14,041 nucleotides of DNA, taken from assembly GCA_022822245.1 (NCBI GenBank), contig JAJECB010000218.1:1-14041 (forward strand). The letters run 5' to 3'. Positions 1-6,933 of the stretch are shown here, one piece after another; within the stretch, counting starts at the first letter, position 1; every line of letters starts with the position of its first letter. The notes under the pieces were generated by a model. It searched no databases, was not told where the DNA came from, and saw only the letters and a list, made by a program, of their open reading frames with translations. The DNA comes from Gammaproteobacteria bacterium (GTDB lineage: Bacteria; Pseudomonadota; Gammaproteobacteria; HK1). The translations under genes were made by a program, and so were the position numbers.

Positions 1-160
1 AATCGCCGTCAACTCATTGTCAGGCAGCACAAACAGTCAAAGAACGCATCCGCCCTGGCGGCCGCGCCCGGTCGTATTGCGGCCCGTCAGGGGCTCTAGT
101 ACCATGCCGCGGCTCCGGGCGGACCGGGTTCGGCCGCGTACGGGAGAGAGAAGCGCGGGC

Positions 161-682
161 ATGGTGTCGATGAGCGGCGAAGGGCCGGACCACACCCTGG
201 TCCTGCGCCCGAACCTGTCTCTCTCATGGCGGCAAGCGAAGGTCTTCCTCGTGGTCATGGCGGTCGTGCTCGCGGGCCTTGCATCGGGATTCGCAGGTGC
301 AGGGCTCTGGCCGGTGCTGCCCCTCGCGGGAGCGGAATGGCTGGCCCTCGCATCGGCGTTCTATCTGGTGCAGCGGCGGGGCCATCGGATGGAGGTGGTC
401 TCCGTCAGGGGCGGACGGGTCGCGGTGGAGAAGGGCTCCGGTCCGTCGCGCCCCGCCCGATGGGACTTTCCCCGCGGGTGGGTGCGGGTGCGATTGCAGC
501 GCCCCCGGGTCCGGGGGCATCCGTCGCGGCTGGTGCTCGCGATGCACGATGAGGAGGTCGCACTGGGCGATTTTCTGGCGGAAGACGAACGGCGGCAGGC
601 GGCCGAGCTCCTGCGCCGAACGCTGTTGCGGCCCGTTCCCCAAGCCGCCGCCCCGGCGTCTCCCGCCAACCAGGATTCTTGA
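161..682 (+). CDS. DUF2244 family integral membrane protein
   Basis: A 173-residue protein resembling the DUF2244 family, whose members often lie directly upstream of cytochrome c oxidase genes; no biochemical role is established. Two hydrophobic stretches are visible, at about residues 27-46 and 50-67, followed by a charged Arg-rich soluble part. This fits a hairpin of two membrane helices with a cytoplasmic C-terminal domain. The reading frame is open back to position 17, but the upstream part is Arg/Pro-rich and not protein-like. I chose the ATG at 161 because a GGGAGAGAG stretch lies about 10 bases before it; the ATG at 170 is the alternative. The gene ends 91 bases before coxB on the same strand, so it probably belongs to the oxidase operon. 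Only a weak promoter candidate was seen upstream (TTGCGG at 77 and TACCAT at 100), too poor to list. Family call is moderate; the function is unknown. Confidence 0.72.
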   Translation: MVSMSGEGPDHTLVLRPNLSLSWRQAKVFLVVMAVVLAGLASGFAGAGLWPVLPLAGAEWLALASAFYLVQRRGHRMEVVSVRGGRVAVEKGSGPSRPARWDFPRGWVRVRLQRPRVRGHPSRLVLAMHDEEVALGDFLAEDERRQAAELLRRTLLRPVPQAAAPASPANQDS

Positions 683-773
683 AGAAGCGGATTCGATGGG
701 TGGGAAGCAGTCCGGACCGGCCTGCGCCGCCGAGGCGGGGCGCCGGGAAGGCCAGCCAGTGAACGGAGAGCCG

Positions 774-1922
774 ATGGCCCTCGACGATCGACTTTGCCGT
801 GGATGGGTTCACCGCGCCTCGCGGGCGGCGGCGAGCCTGGCCGCGCTGCTGCCGCTTGGAGCGGCACACGCGGCGTGGGAGCTCAACATGCCGCGCGGGG
901 TGACCCTGATCAGCCGCGAGGCATACGACCAGCACATGCTCATGCTGTGGTGGTGCGTCGGCATCGGGATCGTCGTCTTCGGCGTCATGTTCTACTCCAT
1001 GATCCGCCACCGCCGGGCCGCCGGCCACACCGCCGCGAACTTCCACCACAACACCTTTGCCGAGATCGTGTGGACGGTGATTCCGGTGCTCATCCTCGTG
1101 TTGATGGCGATTCCCGCGACCCGCGCGCTCATCGTGATGGAGGACACGTCGGAAGCCGACATGACCATCAAGGTGACCGGCCACCAGTGGAAGTGGCGCT
1201 ACGAGTACCTGGAGGACGAGGTCGACTTCTTCAGCAATCTCGCCCCGGAGAGCCGGGAAGCGATCTACACGGACGCGTATTCGCGCGAGCACTACCTGCT
1301 CGAGGTCGACAAGGAGGTGGTCCTTCCGGTCGGTCAGAAGGTCCGGATCCTGCTCACCGCGGATGATGTCATCCACGCCTGGTGGGTCCCCGCCCTCGGC
1401 ATGAAGAAGGATGCGATCCCCGGGTTCATCAACGAGCTCTGGACCCGCATCGACGAGCCCGGGGTGTACCGCGGCCAGTGCGCGGAGCTCTGCGGCAAGG
1501 ACCACGGATACATGCCCATCGTGGTGCGGGCGGTCTCGAGCGAAGACTACGCGGCCTGGGTCGGAGAGCACCACGCGGCGCAGGCGGAGGCGGCCCAGGC
1601 GGCCCTGCGTGACTGGACGGCGGACGAGCTGATGGCGCGCGGGGAGGAGATCTACATCACCGCGTGCGCGGCCTGTCATCAGCAGAACGGCCAGGGGCTG
1701 CCACCGGCCTTTCCCGCGATCACCGGCAGCCCGATCGCGACCGGTCCGCTCGACGCCCACCTCGATCGGGTCATGAACGGCAAGCCGGGCACCGCCATGG
1801 CCGCGTTCGCGGAGCAGCTCAACGACTCCGATCTCGCCGCGGTCATCACGTTCCAGCGCAACGCGCTCGGCAACGACGTCGGCGACATCGTCCAGCCGGC
1901 CGACATCCGGGCGGTCCGCTGA
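774..1922 (+). CDS. coxB: Cytochrome c oxidase subunit II with fused cytochrome c domain
   Basis: Subunit II of an aa3-type oxidase (also called ctaC), 382 residues. It takes electrons from cytochrome c and passes them through CuA to subunit I. In order, the protein shows a signal peptide (about 1-33, ending A-H-A), two membrane helices (about 56-78 and 96-118) and a periplasmic cupredoxin domain. The CuA ligands are all present: H201, C236, E238, C240, H244 and M247. A C-terminal cytochrome c domain carries the haem c motif CAACH at residues 298-302. The fused haem domain makes this a caa3-like subunit II, as is common in gamma- and betaproteobacteria. I chose the ATG at 774, preceded by GGAGAG and followed directly by a convincing signal peptide. 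Further upstream starts (GTG 759, ATG 696) would add a non-conserved extension. coxA follows after 49 bases. Confidence 0.96.
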   Translation: MALDDRLCRGWVHRASRAAASLAALLPLGAAHAAWELNMPRGVTLISREAYDQHMLMLWWCVGIGIVVFGVMFYSMIRHRRAAGHTAANFHHNTFAEIVWTVIPVLILVLMAIPATRALIVMEDTSEADMTIKVTGHQWKWRYEYLEDEVDFFSNLAPESREAIYTDAYSREHYLLEVDKEVVLPVGQKVRILLTADDVIHAWWVPALGMKKDAIPGFINELWTRIDEPGVYRGQCAELCGKDHGYMPIVVRAVSSEDYAAWVGEHHAAQAEAAQAALRDWTADELMARGEEIYITACAACHQQNGQGLPPAFPAITGSPIATGPLDAHLDRVMNGKPGTAMAAFAEQLNDSDLAAVITFQRNALGNDVGDIVQPADIRAVR

Positions 1923-1971
1923 GGGGCCGCGGCTCCCCGAGTCGCGAACGAACGGCAGGAGGAATGGGGAA

Positions 1972-3561
1972 ATGAGCGCGGCAACGACGCACGACGCGCA
2001 CCACGACGACCATCACCACCACGGCCCCGAGCCCGGCGTCCTCCGGTGGGTGTTCACCACCAACCACAAGGACATCGGAACGCTCTACCTCGTGTTCTCG
2101 TTCCTCATGCTCCTGCTCGGAGGCGTTCTCGCCCTCGGCATTCGCACCGAGCTGTGGTCCCCCGGCCTTCAGTTCGTGGAGCCGGACTTCTTCAACCAGT
2201 TGACCACCATGCACGCGCTGATCATGGTCTTCGGCGCGATCATGCCGGCCACCGTGGGCTTCGCGAACTGGATGGTTCCGATGATGATCGGGGCCCCCGA
2301 CATGGCCCTCCCGCGCCTGAACAACTGGAGCTTCTGGCTCCTCCCGTTCGCGTTCGCGCTCCTCATCTCCACGTTCTTCATGGAGGGCGGCGCCCCCGCG
2401 GCGGGCTGGACCCTCTATGCGCCGCTCGTCCTCCAGGGCGGGGCGAACCTTCCGTTCGCGATCTTCGCCATCCACCTGATGGGCATCGCTTCGGTGATGG
2501 GCGCCATCAACATCATCGTGACGATCCTGAACATGCGCGCCCCGGGCATGACCCTGCTGAAGATGCCCCTGTTCATCTGGACCTGGCTCATCACCGCGTT
2601 CCTGCTGGTCGCGGCCATGCCGGTGTTCGCGGGGGCGGTCACCATGCTGCTTACCGACAAGTTCTTCGGCACCACGTTCTTCGACGCCGCGGGGGGCGGC
2701 GACCCGGTCCTGTTCCAGCACATCTTCTGGTTCTTCGGGCACCCCGAGGTGTACATCATGATCCTGCCGTCGTTCGGGATCGTGTCCCAGGTCATCCCCA
2801 CCTTCGCTCGCAAGCCCCTCTTCGGCTACGAGTCCATGGTGTACGCCACCGCCTCGATCGCGTTCCTGTCGTTCATCGTGTGGGCCCACCACATGTTCAC
2901 CGTCGGGATGCCGCTCGCGGGCGAGCTCTTCTTCATGTACACGACGATGCTGATCGCGGTCCCGACCGGGGTGAAGGTCTTCAACTGGGTGGCGACGATG
3001 TGGCGGGGCTCGATGAGCTTCGAGACGCCCATGCTGTACGCGATCGCGTTCGTCATCCTGTTCACCCTCGGCGGGTTCTCGGGCCTGATGCTCGCGATCG
3101 TCCCCTCGGACTTCCAGTACCACGACACCTACTTCGTGGTGGCCCACTTCCACTACGTGCTGGTCACCGGTTCGCTGTTCGGGATCTACGCCGGGGTCTA
3201 CTACTGGCTGCCGAAGTGGACCGGCAACATGTACGACGAGCGGCTCGGCAAGTGGCACTTCTGGCTCTCCACCATCTTCGTCAACGTCCTGTTCTTCCCC
3301 CAGCACTTCCTCGGGCTGGCGGGGATGCCGCGGCGGATCCCGGACTACGCGGTGCAGTTCGCCGACTGGAACATGGTGTCGAGCATCGGGGCGTTCGGGT
3401 TCGGGCTCTCCCAGCTCCTGTTCGCCTGGATCGTGCTCAAGTGCTGCCGGGGCGGAAAGCGGGCGACGTCCGAGGTGTGGGACGGATCGGAGGGGCTCGA
3501 GTGGACGGTGGCTTCCCCCGCGCCGTACCACACGTTCGAGACCCCGCCGGTGGTCCGCTAG
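1972..3561 (+). CDS. coxA: Cytochrome c oxidase subunit I
   Basis: Catalytic subunit (ctaD), 529 residues, the usual length. It reduces oxygen to water and pumps protons. All metal ligands are visible: haem a by H81 and H394, haem a3 by H392, and CuB by H257 and the H306-H307 pair. HPEVY at 257-261 supplies the Tyr (Y261) that cross-links to a CuB His and the Glu (E259) of the D proton channel, marking a type A1 haem-copper oxidase. The protein is very hydrophobic, consistent with about 12 membrane helices. The ATG at 1972 has a perfect AGGAGG at 1957-1962, nine bases upstream, the best ribosome site in the operon, which fits a highly expressed subunit. Unusually, the N-terminal tail has seven His in residues 7-17. 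Confidence 0.98.
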   Translation: MSAATTHDAHHDDHHHHGPEPGVLRWVFTTNHKDIGTLYLVFSFLMLLLGGVLALGIRTELWSPGLQFVEPDFFNQLTTMHALIMVFGAIMPATVGFANWMVPMMIGAPDMALPRLNNWSFWLLPFAFALLISTFFMEGGAPAAGWTLYAPLVLQGGANLPFAIFAIHLMGIASVMGAINIIVTILNMRAPGMTLLKMPLFIWTWLITAFLLVAAMPVFAGAVTMLLTDKFFGTTFFDAAGGGDPVLFQHIFWFFGHPEVYIMILPSFGIVSQVIPTFARKPLFGYESMVYATASIAFLSFIVWAHHMFTVGMPLAGELFFMYTTMLIAVPTGVKVFNWVATMWRGSMSFETPMLYAIAFVILFTLGGFSGLMLAIVPSDFQYHDTYFVVAHFHYVLVTGSLFGIYAGVYYWLPKWTGNMYDERLGKWHFWLSTIFVNVLFFPQHFLGLAGMPRRIPDYAVQFADWNMVSSIGAFGFGLSQLLFAWIVLKCCRGGKRATSEVWDGSEGLEWTVASPAPYHTFETPPVVR

Positions 3562-3574
3562 GCAGGCGCTCCTC

Positions 3575-3697
3575 TTGAGCGATGCTCGAGATGCGGCGCA
3601 ACGAAAGCGCAGGTCGAACATCCGGCTCGCCCTGGTGATCGCGCTCGTGGCGGTCGGGTTCTACCTGCTCATATTCGTGATGGGGGGCCGGTGGTGA
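3575..3697 (+). CDS. Small single-helix protein, cytochrome oxidase small assembly protein-like
   Basis: A 40-residue ORF that starts at TTG, 13 bases after coxA, and ends inside the start of ctaG. The N-terminus is charged and Arg/Lys-rich (QRKRR at 9-13), followed by one hydrophobic helix at about residues 17-36 and a short GGRW tail. This indicates a small inner-membrane protein with its N-terminus in the cytoplasm. In size, shape and position it matches the tiny proteins annotated as cytochrome oxidase small assembly proteins between coxA and ctaG in proteobacteria. That identity is by position and architecture, not by a signature motif. The upstream ribosome site is weak (GCAGG at 3562-3566), so translation may depend on ribosomes finishing coxA. 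The TGA at 3695-3697 overlaps the GTG of ctaG at 3694, suggesting coupling to the Cox11 copper chaperone. Confidence 0.7.
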   Translation: MSDARDAAQRKRRSNIRLALVIALVAVGFYLLIFVMGGRW

Positions 3698-4290
3698 GCG
3701 CCGCCCGCCCCGCGGCACGTGCGAATCGGCGCCTGGCGATCCGGCTGCTCGTCGTGACCGCGGCCATGTTCGGCTTCGGCTACGCCCTCGTGCCGCTCTA
3801 CGACATCGTGTGCGACTTGACCGGGATCGGCGGGCGCACCGGGGTCGTCTCCGAGGCGACGGCCGCGACCGGCGGGGTGGACTCGACGAGGGTGGTCAAG
3901 GTCCAGTTCGTCGCCACCGTCAACAGCGCCCTTCGCTGGAAGTTCGACGGCCCGGGGCAGCCCCTCGAGGTTCATCCCGGAAAGGTCTACGAGACGAGCT
4001 TCTCCGCCTCCAACCTTTCCAATCGGCCGGTGGTCGCCCAGGCGGTGCCGAGCGTCACCCCCGTCGGCGCCGCGGCGCACTTCAACAAGGTCGAATGCTT
4101 CTGCTTCACCCGCCAGCGCCTCGAGCCCGGGGAGACCCGCGACATGCCGGTGCGGTTCGTGGTGAACGAGGAGATCCCGCGCCGAATCGGCACCCTGACT
4201 CTTGCCTACACCTTCTTCGAGGCGGAGCCCGCCGCCCAGTCGGCGGCCGCGAGCGCCGCCGCCAGTGACGGAACCCGAACCAATGGCTGA
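3694..4290 (+). CDS. ctaG: Cytochrome c oxidase assembly protein CtaG/Cox11
   Basis: Copper chaperone that helps build the CuB centre of subunit I; 198 residues, the normal length. One N-terminal membrane helix is visible at about residues 14-32, followed by a conserved YDIVCDLTGIGG stretch. A periplasmic immunoglobulin-like domain then carries the copper-binding CFCF motif (C135 and C137). The last 20 residues are an Ala/Ser-rich tail of no obvious function. Two GTG codons (3691 and 3694) lie side by side; I chose 3694 because its GTGA overlaps the stop of the 40-residue ORF, a standard coupling arrangement. The 3' end overlaps the coxC start by eight bases. Placement between coxA and coxC agrees with a dedicated role in assembling this oxidase. 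Confidence 0.95.
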   Translation: MSAARPAARANRRLAIRLLVVTAAMFGFGYALVPLYDIVCDLTGIGGRTGVVSEATAATGGVDSTRVVKVQFVATVNSALRWKFDGPGQPLEVHPGKVYETSFSASNLSNRPVVAQAVPSVTPVGAAAHFNKVECFCFTRQRLEPGETRDMPVRFVVNEEIPRRIGTLTLAYTFFEAEPAAQSAAASAAASDGTRTNG

Positions 4291-5143
4291 AGCCCAGTAC
4301 TACCTTCCCCACGGCACGAAATGGCCCATCATGGGCTCCATCGGGCTCACCGCCCTCGTTGCCGGCTTCGCCGCGATGCTCAACGGCGCGAGCGTCGCGT
4401 CGCTGGTGATGGCCCTCGGTTTCGTCATCCTCGTCGCCATGATGTTCCTGTGGTTCGGGCAGGTGGTCCGGGAGAGCGAGTCCCGCATCTACAACGACCA
4501 GGTCGACCGCTCGTTCCGGTGGGGGATGGGGTGGTTCATCTTCTCCGAGGTGTGCTTCTTCGGCGCCTTCTTCGGGGCCCTGTTCTACGCGCGCGTCTAC
4601 TCCGTGCCGTGGCTGGGGGGCGAGGGTACCGGGGTCGCGACGAACCTGTTCCTGTGGCCCGCGTTCGACTCGGTCTGGCCGACCAACGGGCCGGAAGCGG
4701 TCGGCGGCGCGTACCGGGTCATGGAGGCGTGGGGCATTCCCGCCCTCAACACCATCATCCTCCTCTCGAGCGGAGGCACGGTCACCTGGGCGCACTGGGG
4801 CATCATCAAGGGCAGCCGCCCGCAGTTCATCTGGGGGCTGCTGCTGACGGTCGCGCTCGGGTTCCTCTTCGTCGCGCTGCAGGCGTACGAGTACTACGAG
4901 GCCTACGTCCACCTCAACCTGAAGCTCACGACCGGGATCTACGGATCGACCTTCTTCATGCTCACCGGGTTCCATGGAGCTCACGTCACCATCGGCGCGA
5001 TCATGCTCCTGGTGGTCATGCTGAGGGGGATGAAGGGGCACTTCGACACCAAGCACCACTTCGCATTCGAAGCGGCGGCGTGGTACTGGCACTTCGTCGA
5101 CGTGGTGTGGCTGGGGCTCTTCATCTTCGTCTACTGGCTCTGA
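4283..5143 (+). CDS. coxC: Cytochrome c oxidase subunit III
   Basis: Subunit III (ctaE), 286 residues, a non-redox membrane subunit that stabilises the enzyme and supports proton uptake. The sequence shows about seven hydrophobic helices and the conserved SEVCFF segment with E89, the carbodiimide-reactive Glu of the family. The C-terminal stretch from about residue 230 (HGAHVTIGAIML onward, ending YWHFVDVVWLGLF) is typical of the family. I chose the ATG at 4283, which overlaps the ctaG stop by eight bases. A GTG at 4265 is in frame and would add six residues, and neither start has a strong ribosome site. The gene ends only 16 bases from the stop of the opposite-strand DUF2909 gene, leaving no room for an ordinary terminator between them. 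Confidence 0.97.
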   Translation: MAEAQYYLPHGTKWPIMGSIGLTALVAGFAAMLNGASVASLVMALGFVILVAMMFLWFGQVVRESESRIYNDQVDRSFRWGMGWFIFSEVCFFGAFFGALFYARVYSVPWLGGEGTGVATNLFLWPAFDSVWPTNGPEAVGGAYRVMEAWGIPALNTIILLSSGGTVTWAHWGIIKGSRPQFIWGLLLTVALGFLFVALQAYEYYEAYVHLNLKLTTGIYGSTFFMLTGFHGAHVTIGAIMLLVVMLRGMKGHFDTKHHFAFEAAAWYWHFVDVVWLGLFIFVYWL

Positions 5144-5159
5144 GCGCGGCGGAACGAAT

Positions 5160-5366
5160 TCAGATTCCGTGCGGGCGGATGAGGCCCGCCCACCAGAGCA
5201 GGAAGAGAAGCGCGAAGAGGGCGAAGGACATGCCGATGCGGACGGTGAGAGCCTTCGCGGTTCGCTCCGAGCTTCCCCGGCCCCGGACGAGATGGACCAG
5301 AGCGGATCCCAGGCTCGCCAGGATACCGATGAATATCAACACGATGATGATGGTTGCGAAGTTCAC
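5160..5366 (-). CDS. DUF2909 family twin-helix membrane protein
   Basis: A 68-residue protein read against the surrounding oxidase genes. Two membrane helices are clear, at about residues 4-26 and 44-63, joined by a short basic loop (RGRGSSERTAK). This matches the DUF2909 family of small twin-helix proteins, often found between coxC and surf1; its molecular function is not known. I chose the GTG at 5364-5366 because the next residues are the conserved NFATIIIVL start of the first helix and a GGGAG ribosome site lies nine bases upstream. The 3' end converges on coxC with a 16-base gap, and the 5' end diverges from surf1. A role in oxidase assembly or stability is inferred only from location. 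Confidence 0.85.
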   Translation of the reverse strand: MNFATIIIVLIFIGILASLGSALVHLVRGRGSSERTAKALTVRIGMSFALFALLFLLWWAGLIRPHGI

Positions 5367-5474
5367 GAGGGCTCGCTCCCGGGCCGGTTCGTCGGCAGGG
5401 AGTCTAGCGCGGATGTTCCAGCGGCTCGTGTCCCTTGTGTCTCGAGAAACGGCGGCAGCATCTCGTCGCCTCCC

Positions 5475-6191
5475 TTGAAGCTCGCCGGCTACCGGTTCTC
5501 TCCCTCCGTCCTGCCGACGGCGGCGGCCGCGGCGGTGTTCGGACTGCTCTGCGGCCTCGGCTTCTGGCAGCTCGATCGGGCCGCGGGCAAGGAGGAGCGC
5601 GAGACCGCGTTCGAGGAGGCGCGCGCCATCGTGCTCGACGAGACCGCCCTCGACGGAGAGGTCCGCGAGTTCGCACGGATCCGCCTCGAAGGCAGGTACG
5701 ATCCGTCCCGCCAGTTCCTCCAGGACAACCGTACCCACCAGGGCCGGGCCGGGTACTACGTGCTCACTCCCTTCCGGATCGCGGGCCATGGCGCGGTGCT
5801 CGTCAACCGGGGCTGGGTCCCGGCCGGTCCGGACCGGACCGTTCTCCCCGAGATCGCGGCCCCCGCGGACGCGCTCCGTCTGCGGGGAACCGTTCGTCTC
5901 CCGCGCGAAGACCTCGTCGTGCTCGGCGACACCGGATACGCGGCGGACGGATGGCCGAAGGTCGTGCAGCGGGTGGAGATCGACGCCATGCAGCGTTCGC
6001 TCGGCTATCCCCTCGCCGCATGGCTCGTGGCCCTGGACCGGGATGTACCGCACGGCTTCGTCCGGGAGTGGAAGGCCGCTCCCGGCCTGAGCCCGGACCG
6101 ACATCGGGGGTATGCCTTTCAGTGGTTTGCGCTTGCGACGGCGTTGTTCGGGATCTGGGTGGCGGTCAACGTCAAGCGGCGCGCCGCATGA
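5475..6191 (+). CDS. surf1: SURF1 family cytochrome oxidase assembly protein
   Basis: SURF1 (Shy1) homologue, 238 residues, which binds haem a and helps place it in subunit I. An N-terminal membrane helix (about 12-32) leads into the conserved GFWQLDRA segment. A periplasmic domain with the family signature VNRGWVP near the middle follows, then a C-terminal helix preceded by YAFQWFALA. The two-helix layout and length are standard. No ATG lies at a sensible place; the TTG at 5475 gives an N-terminus just before the first helix, as in relatives, but no clear ribosome site precedes it, so the start is tentative. Because the DUF2909 gene on the other strand intervenes, surf1 may need its own promoter in 5367-5474, though none was convincing. 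Confidence 0.92.
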   Translation: MKLAGYRFSPSVLPTAAAAAVFGLLCGLGFWQLDRAAGKEERETAFEEARAIVLDETALDGEVREFARIRLEGRYDPSRQFLQDNRTHQGRAGYYVLTPFRIAGHGAVLVNRGWVPAGPDRTVLPEIAAPADALRLRGTVRLPREDLVVLGDTGYAADGWPKVVQRVEIDAMQRSLGYPLAAWLVALDRDVPHGFVREWKAAPGLSPDRHRGYAFQWFALATALFGIWVAVNVKRRAA

Positions 6192-6357
6192 CCGGGGGAG
6201 TTTCGTTGCAGATCCCGGTCAGGGAGTGGGGCGGCCCGGTGGCGATGGGGCGTGCGGGGGCGTGCATCCGCTCTCCGCGCACGGTGGGTGACGGCCGATC
6301 TCCACCGGCGCTCCGGCCGCGCCTGGCTCGGACGGTCGGACCGCGCGGCCGCGGGAC

Positions 6358-6933
6358 ATGCTGACCCGTTCGCGCCTGGCGCTCCTCGGGTTGTTCGCCG
6401 TGTTTGCGGCGCCGCCCCTCCTCGCGCTCGTCTTCTACTCCGGAGTCGGATCGTGGTTCGAGCCGGGGACGGTGAACCGCGGCTCGCTCCTCGACCCGCC
6501 CCGTCCCGCCCCGGAAGGCGGCCTCGTCCTCGTGAACGGCAACGCCCTTCCCGCGGACTGGCTGTACCGCCGGTGGACCCTCGTCCACCTGGCCGCGGAC
6601 GGTTGCGCGAGCGCGTGCGAAGCGGCGCTCCGGGCGATGCGCCAGGCGCATCGGGCGCTCGGGAGGAACGAAGGCCGGGTGCAGCGGCTGCTCCTCCTTC
6701 CGGAGGCGTCGCCGCCGCCGGCCGATGCCGATCACCCGGTGGCGCGGGTCACGCCGGCATGGCATCGGGTCCTTCGAGATCCGAGCCGCGAGGGGGGAGA
6801 GGGCCAATCCGGGACCTGGCTCGTGGACCCACGGCGATTCGTGGTTTCGTACTTCCCGGCCAGTACCGGCCCGCGCGCGATCAAGGACGATCTCACCCGC
6901 CTCCTCAAGCACTCGAAGTGGCAGACGGGATGA
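6358..6933 (+). CDS. SCO/thioredoxin-like membrane protein in the oxidase cluster
   Basis: A 191-residue protein with one N-terminal membrane helix (about 7-27) and a periplasmic domain that looks like a shortened thioredoxin/SCO fold. A predicted strand (WTLVHLAA at 73-80) is followed by a Cys pair, C83-ASA-C87, with CxxxC spacing as in SCO copper chaperones, and by an amphipathic helix. A later strand, TWLVDPRRFVVSYF, resembles the SCO C-terminal region. The His that completes the SCO copper site is not visible before that strand, so copper binding may be lost or altered. Uncharacterised proteins of this kind commonly sit between surf1 and ctaA. A role in reducing or metallating the CuA cysteines of CoxB is inference. 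Its TGA overlaps the ctaA ATG. No upstream ribosome site is evident for the ATG at 6358. Confidence 0.75.
   Translation: MLTRSRLALLGLFAVFAAPPLLALVFYSGVGSWFEPGTVNRGSLLDPPRPAPEGGLVLVNGNALPADWLYRRWTLVHLAADGCASACEAALRAMRQAHRALGRNEGRVQRLLLLPEASPPPADADHPVARVTPAWHRVLRDPSREGGEGQSGTWLVDPRRFVVSYFPASTGPRAIKDDLTRLLKHSKWQTG

Noticed and set aside
17..45. Promoter candidate TTGTCA (17-22) with a 17-base spacer upstream of the DUF2244 gene
   Set aside because: The matching -10 position reads AAGAAC, too far from consensus to list.
17..160. N-terminal extension of the DUF2244 frame from position 17
   Set aside because: The extension is Arg/Pro-rich and unlike the family, while a good ribosome site supports the ATG at 161.
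279..773. N-terminal extension of the coxB frame upstream of 774
   Set aside because: It would overlap most of the DUF2244 gene and bury the signal peptide of CoxB inside the protein.
1846..3621. Long - strand ORF (591 residues) opposite coxA
   Set aside because: It is rich in His, Glu, Asp and Arg with no conserved domain; it is the mirror of the coxA codon pattern.
5169..5474. N-terminal extension of the surf1 frame from 5169
   Set aside because: It is antisense to the DUF2909 gene and lacks SURF1 features; the conserved protein begins just after 5475.
6188..6364. 58-codon ORF starting ATGA over the surf1 stop
   Set aside because: The product is Arg/Gly/Pro-rich, has no helix or motif, and has no family I recognise; kept only as an observation on the gap.
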